NCBI GenBank assembly: GCA_963677185.1
Contig: OY781889.1
Location: forward strand, 2,666,001 to 2,730,000
Reading direction: 5' to 3'
Length of the DNA stretch: 64,000 bases
From: G963677185 sp963677185
GTDB lineage: Bacteria; Bacillota; Syntrophomonadia; Syntrophomonadales; Syntrophomonadaceae
Within the stretch, counting starts at the first letter, position 1, and every line of letters begins with the position of its first letter. Shown piece by piece: positions 43,167 to 51,777 of the stretch. The notes under the pieces were generated by a model. That model was not told where the DNA came from, did not search any database, and worked only from the letters and a program-made list of their open reading frames with translations. The translations under genes were made by a program, and so were the position numbers.

Positions 43167-46100
43167 CTATAGACTGTAAGGAACTTGAATATCAGTAAAA
43201 GCAGCCGCTGGCAAGGTATCCATATCTTGAAGCTGGTTAACCAGATCTACCGGTTTATTATATGTCAACGTAACCGTTTGTCCAGAAACGATTTTTGTGT
43301 CAAGAGTAAGCTTGATCTTTCCTGATGTACTAGTCGATTCAACTGTCGGAGTCTGATCGCTCGCCCCAGCTATTTTGACGATGAAGCAACCAGTCAAACT
43401 CCCGAAATTGCCCGTATTCAAGGCTTTATTATACTGCAAGCTTAGGTCACCTTTCGACGTAACTTCTATCGCTAACAAAACAGGAAAGACATCGACCGGA
43501 TGATCTGCGATATTTTCCACAGATGCTCCTGTTGTGTCTTTCAACTGGTTCGATGATTCTGCAGATTTTACATAACTTACTATTGCCGTCTGCCCTGGAG
43601 TAATCTTGCTCGCCAGAACCAATTTGATTGTTGTTGCCACACCAGTAACCTCTACTGAGCTTACCGATATTGCCCCGGAGTTGACCGAGAACTGCCCGGC
43701 CATACCAGCCAGGTTGGCCGTTTGCATCGCTTTGTCGAAAAGCAGGCTAATATCCCCTTCTGGTGTAGCCACTGCCCTGGTCAGCACTGGAGCAATTGGA
43801 AGAGCCAAACTGTTTGTTACAGGCTGGTTCGCGAATACTTCCACAGGCAGGCCGTCGATATCTTTCAGTTTCTTTTCATCTTGAGTCGGTTGATTAAAGC
43901 TGACCGAGACATTCTGACCACCAATCAGCTTGGTAGACAGCACCAGCTTCATTTGTGAATTGCCGGTTATCTCCACTGAAGTGACTGATATAGTGGCGTC
44001 TGACAGGGTAAATTTCTTGTATATTTCAGCCGGTAATGGGGTTTTTAAATCCTTCGAGAAAGAAATACTGATGTCACCACTGTCAGTGACAATGGCGCTA
44101 CTAAACTGTGCGGCCACCGGAGCCGGGCTGGCAGACCCAAAGTCAAGCTTGGTGGGAGTTGCTTGTTGATTAGTTGCATCTTTTGCAACGACATATACAT
44201 CATAGCTTGTTGATGATGCCAGTCCACTTAAGGTGGCTGAAGCTGCCACATTGGCAGTCAACGCCAGATTTCCAGCAAAAGGTGCTGATAAGAAAGCTCC
44301 ACTTTTATCTTTCCCACTGCAAACCTGGTTGGCTGAAGGAGCTAATGCTCCATCAGCCAGTACCACGTAATACAGCGTTCCGGCTTCATTGATCTGGCCG
44401 TTAAGCAAAGCCTGACTGCTGGTTATTCCGGATATATTCGGATAGCCCGCTGCAAATACCGGAGCGCTCGTGTCTGACGAAGGGCCTCCATCCCCTGAAG
44501 AGCCTGGCGCTGCTGGAATATCCACCTGCTGGCTGGGACCGGTTAAGCAATTTGTTTTAGCATCGGTGCCATTAGCTACTGTTAACACGTATATGACATA
44601 GGAATTACCAGCACTGATTAAGTTGCCATCCGAGTCTTTGCTGCCCGCTGCTAATGAAGTACTGTAACTGGCTGCGTTTGTACAGGATACCGTTGTGTAA
44701 CGGTCTGCTGCCGTGCTGTTGGCCTTGTTCAAGCCCAGGCTTGATCCGGATTTTACCGCAAATACCCGGTATTCACTGACCTGCCGGTTTTCCCCGTCCG
44801 CTTTATCAAAATCCACCTTGATTTTCCCGCTTGCATCGCAGCTTGCTGTCAAACCCGTAACAGGTGGAGCAACCAGGTCCCAGCTCAGGCTGGCCGCATT
44901 GGCCATAGTAAAAGGAGACAAGCAGGTTATGGCATAAGACTGGCCGGCTACTACTCCCTGGGCTAAACCCTTCCATTCGGTTCCATTACAGGCGCCGCGT
45001 TGTTCAAATGAAGTGACCGTTATCGAACCAGCTTTGATTTTCCCGGTCAGATCAGCTTCGGTTACGGCTTTGCTCGTTGTAAAGCGGAAACCTCCAAAGG
45101 TGTTGTTGGTTTCAACGCTGCTGATGCTTATACTGGATGTGTTCGTGGATGTTCCACTTGAATCGGAAGATGATGTTGCCGTTACAGAGCTGTTTATTAC
45201 TGACTGGGGTGTAGTCTGGAAGGAGCAGCCTTGAACGTTTATATTGGCCTGGTCGATCAGGCCGGTGCCCAGCACCGAGCAGGCGCTGTTCAGAGTCATG
45301 CTCTTAATTACTGCAGAACTTCCAACTGTTATCTGGGTACCAGCAGCTCCGGCTCCCGTAATCATTGATTGTACCGATCCGCTTAAAAGTTCAACATGCG
45401 CGTTTGCTGCATCAATATTAACAATCGAAAATATACCTTCGAGAATAATTTTGCTTCCGCTGCTAACAATGATTTGTTGAAATCCCTGGCCGCTGCCTCC
45501 CGAAATTTCAACCAGGATGGCGCCGCTTTCCAGCGTAACCAGGTTTATGCTGGTGCTGCCGGATGATACGATTCTTACGCCTTCTTTATCAATAACAACG
45601 CTGTTCAAATCGCAGTCGTTAAATTCCACCGAATGTGCTCCGCCCCCGAAAACATATACATTCCCGGTCACATCAACATTGTTAAGTTCAACAGAACCCT
45701 CGCCGACTTCCCTGGCAACGTATAGATCACCGTTTATGCTCATATTCTGAAGAGCAACGCCATCCGCCTGGATGGAAACATTTGTATCCAGAACATCTTT
45801 GCCGCTGCTGGGTCCATAAGTTCCGGCCGTATTGAAAACCCTGGCGTTATCAGGAATAATCGTCGTTGACGCTGGAGATATGCTTTCCTGATTGAGATTG
45901 ATGATTGCGTTGTAAGTATCTCCATTCCAGTCAACATCGGCACCCAATGCCTGGGATATGAAGCGCAGCGGCACCAGGACCCGCTCATTTTCCACCCGGG
46001 GGACGACATCCATTTCGATGGACTCGCCATCTTTGAAGGCTTGAGTCTGGCCCAAAACAAAAGTGACGGTGCTGCCAGCCCGTACGGCGCTGACTCTTTG

Positions 46101-46340
46101 TTCTCCATCCGTCCACTCAACTGCTGCTCCCAGCGCTTCACATATCGCCCGCATGGGAACCATAATGCGCCCATTGTCAACGATGGGTGGAACATCCATG
46201 GTCAGGCTTTGTCCGTTGACAATAACCCCGGGAACCAGGTTTTCTGCGACAGCCTTGGCGTTCATACCAAAAGCCATAATATTAAACATCATAGCAAAGA
46301 GCGCTATGTAAATGATCTTGCTGTTTTTTCTCTGTATCAC
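43167..46340 (-). CDS. Large exported modular surface protein
   Basis: 1057 aa from the GTG at 46340 (AAAGGAAT site); an ATG-led longer frame to 46448 would run through the leader terminator. Signal peptide about 1-30. Then a copper amine oxidase N-terminal-type domain in two halves (VPPIVDNGRIMVPMRAICEALGA and VLVPLRFISQALGADVDWNG), which is known as a wall-binding module in Clostridia. A Ser/Val/Gly-rich beta-helix-like stretch (about 145-380) follows, then fibronectin/Ig-like domains (about 400-740) and three about 100-aa SwmB-like repeats, each with an ISISFSKDL-type start and GQTVTLTYN-type end. No anchor or sortase motif. A cell-surface scaffold or adhesin that might bind ligand for the coupled importer. 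Confidence 0.85.
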   Translation of the reverse strand: MIQRKNSKIIYIALFAMMFNIMAFGMNAKAVAENLVPGVIVNGQSLTMDVPPIVDNGRIMVPMRAICEALGAAVEWTDGEQRVSAVRAGSTVTFVLGQTQAFKDGESIEMDVVPRVENERVLVPLRFISQALGADVDWNGDTYNAIINLNQESISPASTTIIPDNARVFNTAGTYGPSSGKDVLDTNVSIQADGVALQNMSINGDLYVAREVGEGSVELNNVDVTGNVYVFGGGAHSVEFNDCDLNSVVIDKEGVRIVSSGSTSINLVTLESGAILVEISGGSGQGFQQIIVSSGSKIILEGIFSIVNIDAANAHVELLSGSVQSMITGAGAAGTQITVGSSAVIKSMTLNSACSVLGTGLIDQANINVQGCSFQTTPQSVINSSVTATSSSDSSGTSTNTSSISISSVETNNTFGGFRFTTSKAVTEADLTGKIKAGSITVTSFEQRGACNGTEWKGLAQGVVAGQSYAITCLSPFTMANAASLSWDLVAPPVTGLTASCDASGKIKVDFDKADGENRQVSEYRVFAVKSGSSLGLNKANSTAADRYTTVSCTNAASYSTSLAAGSKDSDGNLISAGNSYVIYVLTVANGTDAKTNCLTGPSQQVDIPAAPGSSGDGGPSSDTSAPVFAAGYPNISGITSSQALLNGQINEAGTLYYVVLADGALAPSANQVCSGKDKSGAFLSAPFAGNLALTANVAASATLSGLASSTSYDVYVVAKDATNQQATPTKLDFGSASPAPVAAQFSSAIVTDSGDISISFSKDLKTPLPAEIYKKFTLSDATISVTSVEITGNSQMKLVLSTKLIGGQNVSVSFNQPTQDEKKLKDIDGLPVEVFANQPVTNSLALPIAPVLTRAVATPEGDISLLFDKAMQTANLAGMAGQFSVNSGAISVSSVEVTGVATTIKLVLASKITPGQTAIVSYVKSAESSNQLKDTTGASVENIADHPVDVFPVLLAIEVTSKGDLSLQYNKALNTGNFGSLTGCFIVKIAGASDQTPTVESTSTSGKIKLTLDTKIVSGQTVTLTYNKPVDLVNQLQDMDTLPAAAFTDIQVPYSL

Positions 46341-46394
46341 AATATCATTCCTTTCAAACAAATCCCAATCTTCAGCTGTATTGGCTTTTTCTGC

Positions 46395-46431
46395 AAAAAA
46401 AATCCCCGGGCTGTCCAGCACCGAGGAGATT
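46395..46431 (-). terminator. Riboswitch expression-platform terminator
   Basis: On the minus strand AATCTCC..CGG pairs with CCGGGGATT (46423-46431 and 46401-46409) and is followed by TTTTTT. The 5' arm (AUCUCC) can alternatively pair with GGAGAU at 46501-46506, the 3' side of the upstream aptamer's closing stem. These mutually exclusive pairings suggest that ligand binding promotes termination. Confidence 0.82.
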
Positions 46432-46500
46432 AATTCAGAATGCGCCACAAGATTTCCTTGAAGCCTGAAAGCCGCAAGGAGTCATCACGACATCCGCATC

Positions 46501-46602
46501 ATCTCCTTCACAAATGGTAGATGCAGCCGTTTCCAGCAACACCCTATCGGCTCCAGCGGCATGACGCTATACCAGCGTTTTAGCTCCTGGAACTCGGAGA
46601 AT
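46501..46602 (-). ncRNA. Candidate Moco/Tuco-type riboswitch aptamer
   Basis: About 100 nt on the minus strand, closed by UCUCC (46600-46596) and GGAGA (46506-46502). Inside are CCAGGAGCUAAAAC, GCCGCUGG, GCCGAUAGGGUGUUGCUGG and a hairpin GCUG-GAAA-CGGC with a GNRA loop, resembling the molybdenum/tungsten cofactor (Moco) motif known upstream of molybdate or tungstate transport and cofactor genes. It lacks the cobalamin, TPP, SAM and FMN core boxes. A terminator follows, and 55 bp later the first gene of the importer operon starts. Assignment to Moco is from memory of the family and needs a covariance search. Confidence 0.65.
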
Positions 46603-46759
46603 GTTATTAATTTTTTCTATGCATTAAATTGTATATTTTTTCTTTTTAAATGTCTTACAAAAAATACGCTCTATTCTGTTATTATGTGACAAAATGCTAT
46701 CGGCGCTTCCATAAACATACAGCACTATACATATCATACTGGAATAGAAACGGCTGCTA

Positions 46760-47425
46760 TCACCCTGAAACCGGGCTGCCGGTTATCATGCCCTTAAAGC
46801 CCGGAACCTTTTGAAATGGGAAAACAATGTCAATCTTGACCTGCCCGCCTTCTACCACCATTTTTATTTTCACCGTGGCATTTGTAGCATCGTCATTGCT
46901 AACTCGAATCGCCGGATCTTCAGCATCTACAACATCATAATGCCAGCGGCCGTTCAGATTCTGATCCTTCAGGCACATGCTATCATATTGGATCAATGGA
47001 GCAACCGGAGCTACGCCCTTTTCCAGCCCATAATCAGCATATTCATCGCTTTTATACGGAGCTAGCTCAAAGCTGAAACTTTTTTCATCGAATTCTTTAT
47101 AGTTCACGCCAATGGCTTCGGGCGGAAGCTTGTGATCCTGCTTGAGATGAAGTGTTCCCTGGTAGCTGCCAATATCATCGGTTCCGCCATTTTTCACTGC
47201 GTCTATATCCAGCGTATATACAATTATGGCGCCATTGAGATTGGTTTCCACCGTATCGTGCACTTCCATGGTCCAGTCGCATTCCACTAGCCCGGACTGG
47301 CTTGCAGCATTGGACGAATCCTTGCTCCCGGGCTCCTGTTTAACCGGTTCTGGCTCGTTACAGCCCATACAACCACAGATCAGTACTCCGATCAGCGCCA
47401 TGCCCAGCCAATATCTGCATTTCAT
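46760..47425 (-). CDS. Hypothetical exported lipoprotein
   Basis: 221 aa from the ATG at 47425 (site GGGGGAAA). The N-terminal signal ends in GVLICGC, followed by MGCNEPEPVKQEPG, a plausible but imperfect lipobox. The rest is soluble, beta-rich and acidic (DIDAVKNGGTDDIG, ISLxx-like strands); no domain recognised. It precedes the riboswitch by about 160 bp on the same strand and may be a separate unit. Confidence 0.72.
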   Translation of the reverse strand: MKCRYWLGMALIGVLICGCMGCNEPEPVKQEPGSKDSSNAASQSGLVECDWTMEVHDTVETNLNGAIIVYTLDIDAVKNGGTDDIGSYQGTLHLKQDHKLPPEAIGVNYKEFDEKSFSFELAPYKSDEYADYGLEKGVAPVAPLIQYDSMCLKDQNLNGRWHYDVVDAEDPAIRVSNDDATNATVKIKMVVEGGQVKIDIVFPFQKVPGFKGMITGSPVSG

Positions 47426-47490
47426 CACATTTCCCCCGATCATTACATAAATTTGCTTATGGCAGTTTATTATCTGCGAAAAACTGGATA

Positions 47491-47523
47491 AGACAAAACC
47501 CGGTCATAGGCCGGGTTTTGTCT
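47491..47523 (-). terminator. Terminator after ppdK
   Basis: 13-bp stem AGACAAAACCCGG/CCGGGTTTTGTCT with a 7-nt loop, 26 bp downstream of the ppdK stop. Read on the minus strand the T-rich part is inside the 3' arm, with TTATC behind it. Confidence 0.85.
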
Positions 47524-47548
47524 TGTCGTATCGAATCATTGTTAAGGC

Positions 47549-50203
47549 TTATTTCTTGTCGTTGCGTATTTTTGCCTGGGCTGCCGCCAGCCTGGCTACC
47601 GGCACCCGGTAAGGTGAACAGCTTACATAGTCCAGTCCAATCAAGTGGCAAAACTCAATCGAGCTGGCTTCGCCGCCGTGTTCGCCGCAGATGCCCATTA
47701 GAACACCTGGTTTTACCGTACGAGCTTTTTCAACAGCCATCTGCATCAGCACTCCGACTCCTTCCCGGTCCAGAACCGCGAAAGGATTGTCTTTTATAAT
47801 TTTCTTTTCCATGTACACCGGTATGAATTTGCCTTCAGCATCGTCCCGGCTGAATCCCAGCGTGGTCTGGGTGAGATCGTTGGTTCCAAAAGAGAAAAAC
47901 TCTGCTTCGGCGGCGATCTTATCGGCTGTAATGCAAGCGCGGGGCAGCTCCAGCATGGTTCCTACAGTCCATTCCAGTTCCTTGCCTGCGTTGGCGGCTT
48001 TGACCTCATCGTAAACATCAAAAATCTCCTGTTTTAATATGGTTAGTTCCTTAACATCCATGACCAGGGGTATTTCCACTTCGACCGGCAGGTTGATCCC
48101 CTCGGCGTCCAACTGGTACATGGAATCAAAAATGGCATGAGCCTGCATACGGTATATTTCCGGATAGGTCAACCCCAGACGGCAGCCGCGATGACCCAGC
48201 ATGGGATTGGCTTCGGACAGCTTCTGCACCTTTTTCAGGATTTCTTCCTTATCGCAGATCTGCCCCGGAGATGCATTCTGATGTTTCATTTCCATGATTT
48301 CCAGCAAAAGGGTTTCGTGTTCGGGCAGGAATTCATGTAATGGTGGGTCAAGCAAGCGTATGGTAACCGGGAAGGGCGCCATGGCTTTAAGAATTCCAAT
48401 AAAATCTTCTTTTTGGAAGGGCAGCAGCTTATCCAGGGCAAGCTGACGCGCTTCTTCGCTATCGGACATGATCATTTCCTGCACGTGAGGCAGGCGATCC
48501 GGGGCCATAAACATGTGCTCGGTCCGGCACAGGCCGATTCCCTCGGCTCCAAATGTCCGGGCCCGGGCGGTATCATCGGGCGTATCAGAATTAGCTCTTA
48601 CTTTAAGGCTGCGTCGCTCATCAGCCCATTTAAGCAGAGTTTCAAAGTCCGCTGACAGGGTGGGCTCAATCATGGCCACCTGTCCCAGCATCACATAGCC
48701 AGAGGCACCGTCAATGGTTATTATATCGTTTTCCTTAACCACGATATTGCCTACTGAAAACTGGTGAGCCTTCTCGTCAATCTTAATGCTTTCGCAGCCG
48801 CAAACACAGGGCTTGCCCATGCCCCTGGCCACCACGGCTGCATGAGATGTCAGGCCGCCCCGGGCGGTTAAAATGCCCTGGGCACAAATAATCCCATGAA
48901 TATCGTCGGTGGAGGTTTCAAATCGAACCAGAACCACCTTTTCACCGGCTTCTTCCATTTTTACCGCACCTTCAGCCGTAAATACGACTTTCCCGCAGGC
49001 AGCGCCCGGAGAGGCTGGCAGGCCTTTTGCTATGGGAGCCAGCTTGACCGAAGTATCTATCTGACGATGGAGCAGCTGGTCAATCTGCTCGGGAGTTACC
49101 CTCATCACCGCTTCTTCTTTGCTGATCATACCTTCGTTCACCATGTCAACAGCTGCTCGGACGGCAGCCCGGGCTGTACGCTTGGCGGTACGGGTTTGCA
49201 GCATGTAAAGTATGCCCTTCTCCACTGTAAATTCAATGTCCTGCATGTCATGATAGTGCTTTTCAAGAATATTGCAGGTATTGATGAACTGATCATATAC
49301 CGAGGGCAGCTTATCCTTCATTTCAGAGATAGGCATCGGTGTCCTGATCCCTGCCACTACGTCTTCACCCTGGGCATTAACCAGGAATTCTCCGTATAGC
49401 ATCTTTTCTCCCGTGGCGGGATTGCGGGTAAAAGCCACACCGGTTCCACAGTCGTTTCCCATGTTCCCGAAGGCCATGCTCTGCACATTGACGGCAGTTC
49501 CTATATCATCCGGGATCTTTTCTGCCGCACGGTAAGTAATAGCGTTGGCGTTGTTCCAGGAACCGAATACCGCCTTGATTGCCAGTACCAGCTGTTCCCA
49601 GACATCCTGGGGAAACTCGTGCCCCATCATTTTTTTAACAATCTGCTTGTATTCGCCGATTAGCTCTTTCAAATCGGCGGCGGGTATTTCGTAGTCGAAA
49701 ATCAAGCTCTTGCGGGCCTTGTAGCGATCCACTATGGAGTTGAACTCCCAGGCTTCAATTTCGAGTACCACGCTGCTGAACATCTGTATAAAACGCCGGT
49801 AGCAGTCGTAAGCAAAACGCTCGTCGCCGGTAAGAGCGGCCAGACCCAACACGGTATCGTCATTAAGTCCAAGATTAAGTATCGTTTCCATCATGCCAGG
49901 CATTGATATGGCTGCGCCGGAGCGCACTGACACCAGAAGAGGATTATCCTGGTCCCCATATTTCTTGTTAGTTTTTTCTTCAATTACCTTAAGGGCAGCA
50001 TGGGCTTGTTCCAGCATGCCTTCTGGAAATTCCCCGTTTGAAGATAAATAGTAATTGCAGGCGGCAGTGTTGATAGTAAAACCCGGAGGAACTGGCAGGC
50101 CAATCCTGGTCATTTCCGCCAGGTTAGCTCCCTTTCCGCCCAGCATGGCTTTCATGCCTGCCTGACCTTCTTCAAACAGGTAGACAAACTGCTCTTTAGA
50201 CAT
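47549..50203 (-). CDS. ppdK: Pyruvate, phosphate dikinase
   Basis: 884 aa, the usual length. Converts pyruvate, ATP and Pi reversibly to phosphoenolpyruvate, AMP and PPi. The N-terminal ATP-grasp region starts VYLFEEGQAGMKAMLGGKGANLAEM. The swivelling His domain has GGLTSHAAVVARGMGKPCV (catalytic His, about 456). The C-terminal PEP-binding barrel ends GICGEHGGEASSIEFCHLIGLDYVSCSPYRVP with the catalytic Cys. The upstream gene encodes its regulatory kinase/phosphatase, overlapping by 8 bp. Expected use: PEP synthesis (gluconeogenesis) or PPi-linked glycolysis in an anaerobe. Confidence 0.98.
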   Translation of the reverse strand: MSKEQFVYLFEEGQAGMKAMLGGKGANLAEMTRIGLPVPPGFTINTAACNYYLSSNGEFPEGMLEQAHAALKVIEEKTNKKYGDQDNPLLVSVRSGAAISMPGMMETILNLGLNDDTVLGLAALTGDERFAYDCYRRFIQMFSSVVLEIEAWEFNSIVDRYKARKSLIFDYEIPAADLKELIGEYKQIVKKMMGHEFPQDVWEQLVLAIKAVFGSWNNANAITYRAAEKIPDDIGTAVNVQSMAFGNMGNDCGTGVAFTRNPATGEKMLYGEFLVNAQGEDVVAGIRTPMPISEMKDKLPSVYDQFINTCNILEKHYHDMQDIEFTVEKGILYMLQTRTAKRTARAAVRAAVDMVNEGMISKEEAVMRVTPEQIDQLLHRQIDTSVKLAPIAKGLPASPGAACGKVVFTAEGAVKMEEAGEKVVLVRFETSTDDIHGIICAQGILTARGGLTSHAAVVARGMGKPCVCGCESIKIDEKAHQFSVGNIVVKENDIITIDGASGYVMLGQVAMIEPTLSADFETLLKWADERRSLKVRANSDTPDDTARARTFGAEGIGLCRTEHMFMAPDRLPHVQEMIMSDSEEARQLALDKLLPFQKEDFIGILKAMAPFPVTIRLLDPPLHEFLPEHETLLLEIMEMKHQNASPGQICDKEEILKKVQKLSEANPMLGHRGCRLGLTYPEIYRMQAHAIFDSMYQLDAEGINLPVEVEIPLVMDVKELTILKQEIFDVYDEVKAANAGKELEWTVGTMLELPRACITADKIAAEAEFFSFGTNDLTQTTLGFSRDDAEGKFIPVYMEKKIIKDNPFAVLDREGVGVLMQMAVEKARTVKPGVLMGICGEHGGEASSIEFCHLIGLDYVSCSPYRVPVARLAAAQAKIRNDKK

Positions 50204-51017
50204 GACTCATCCTCCTATAATGTATTTCCAATATTTTACTGGCGGTCTCTTCAACCGCTCGGTTTGTTACGTCAATAATCGGGCAGCCCAGGCGTTTCAT
50301 CACCCTGGTCGAGTATTCCATTTCTTCGATAATGCGTCCCTCGTTGGCATAACTGGCCTGACCGGTTAAGCCCAGTGTTTTAAGCCGTTCCGTCCGGATC
50401 TTCAGAAGCTGCTCGGCTTTTATGGTCAAACCAATAACCTTGCCCCGCTCCACCCGGAACAGTTCCTCAGGCGGCATAACTTCAGGCACCAGTGGAACAT
50501 TGGCCACCTTGACCCGTTTGTGTGCAAGATACATCGACAGTGGAGTCTTGGAGGTCCGCGAGACTCCGACCAGCACAATGTCGGCCAGGGCTATGCCACG
50601 CGGATCCTTGCCATCGTCGTAGCGCACGGCAAATTCAACTGCTTCAACCCGCCGGTAGTACATATCATCCACTTTACGCAGCAAACCGGGCTCACGGCGA
50701 GGTTCAATGCCAGAAGCCCGGGTAAATGTGTCTATCATAGGGCCGATAATGTCCACTGTCACCACATTATGCTGTTCAGCTTCCTGGCGCAAAAACTGGG
50801 CCAGCTCGTCCAGCACAATAGTGTAAGCAATAATGAAATTGTTCTGTTTGGCCTGCTGAATAACCTCCCTGATAATATCCAAATCATTTATGTTAGGAAT
50901 CCTTCTAATCTCCATCTGTCCAGAATTAAACTGGCTGGCAGCTGCTCTCACGACGAATTCGGCTGTTTCTCCGATCGAATCCGAAACGATGAAAACACCG
51001 GGTAGATGTGTGGACAA
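50196..51017 (-). CDS. PPDK regulatory protein (bifunctional kinase/phosphorylase)
   Basis: 273 aa, DUF299 family. It inactivates PPDK by ADP-dependent phosphorylation of a Thr beside the catalytic His and reverses this with Pi. Starts VFIVSDSIGETAEFVVRAAASQF; the P-loop-like VGVSRTSKTPLSMYLA at about 149-164 is diagnostic, and ends GCPIIDVTNRAVEETASKIL. It overlaps ppdK, which strongly supports PPDK rather than PEP synthase as the partner. The upstream gene is a CcpN-type regulator. Confidence 0.96.
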   Translation of the reverse strand: MSTHLPGVFIVSDSIGETAEFVVRAAASQFNSGQMEIRRIPNINDLDIIREVIQQAKQNNFIIAYTIVLDELAQFLRQEAEQHNVVTVDIIGPMIDTFTRASGIEPRREPGLLRKVDDMYYRRVEAVEFAVRYDDGKDPRGIALADIVLVGVSRTSKTPLSMYLAHKRVKVANVPLVPEVMPPEELFRVERGKVIGLTIKAEQLLKIRTERLKTLGLTGQASYANEGRIIEEMEYSTRVMKRLGCPIIDVTNRAVEETASKILEIHYRRMSHV

Positions 51018-51050
51018 ATCACTATACCTCCGTTTCCAATAGCCTGGTCT

Positions 51051-51695
51051 TTACTTGTTGACCAGTTCCAATACGATCCGGGCAATGTTCGTCTTTGTCA
51101 CCCGGCCTACAACTTCACATTTCTCAGTGTTATCAGCATTGATGAAACATTTAACCACCGGCAGGCAATCAATTTCATGCTCTACCAGCTTGCGTACGGC
51201 ATCGGCTGCAGTGTCGTCCTGGCTCACGGTGACCACGTTCGGCATCCTGGTCATGATTACGCTAACCGGTATTTTCTGCAGATCGCCCTTGCCCAGCGAC
51301 GCTTTCAGCAGATCTTTCCGGGATATAATGCCGGAAAGATAGCCATCTTCACCGACTATAACGATACTGCCCGTATCTTCCATAAACAAAGTGACAATTG
51401 CATCGTAAACGCTGCTGTTTTCTTTAAGAACCACCGCCACTGACATAATGTCGCGGATACGAAACTGGTTCAGGCATTTCCGGAACGGATTATCCCCATT
51501 GGGCTTGAAAGTGTAACCTACCCGGGGCTTGGCTTCAAGGAATCCAGCCATGGACAGCACCGCCAGGTCGGGTCTAAGTGCAGCCCGGGTTAGATTCAGC
51601 ATTTCCGCAATGCTTTCCCCGGTTATCGGGCCGAGTTCCTTGACAATGGCCAGGATTCTTACCTGGCGTTCATTCAATTCGACCATACGCACCAT
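51051..51695 (-). CDS. ccpN: CcpN-type HTH/CBS transcriptional regulator
   Basis: 214 aa if started at the ATG at 51695; 51722 or 51686 are also possible because no strong ribosome site decides. Residues about 5-55 form a winged helix (ITGESIAEMLNLTRAALRPDLAVL), followed by a CBS pair (about 80-205) with IVIVGEDGYLSGIISRKDLL and VVGRVTKTNIARI. CcpN represses gluconeogenic genes in Bacillus and senses ATP/ADP through the CBS part. The downstream pair (PPDK regulator, ppdK) is a likely target. Confidence 0.9.
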   Translation of the reverse strand: MVRMVELNERQVRILAIVKELGPITGESIAEMLNLTRAALRPDLAVLSMAGFLEAKPRVGYTFKPNGDNPFRKCLNQFRIRDIMSVAVVLKENSSVYDAIVTLFMEDTGSIVIVGEDGYLSGIISRKDLLKASLGKGDLQKIPVSVIMTRMPNVVTVSQDDTAADAVRKLVEHEIDCLPVVKCFINADNTEKCEVVGRVTKTNIARIVLELVNK

Positions 51696-51777
51696 CCAAA
51701 TATGATATACTTTTTGACTCAAATCATATTAATTATACACACATTTAAGCCTTTGGAAATCCTTATCCTTAAAAATT

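Noticed and set aside
38551..46602. Cobalamin importer (btuCDF) under a B12 riboswitch
   Set aside because: The permease/ATPase family would allow it, but I find no B12 box (GCCACUG) or typical cobalamin aptamer core in the leader; kept only as an alternative substrate.
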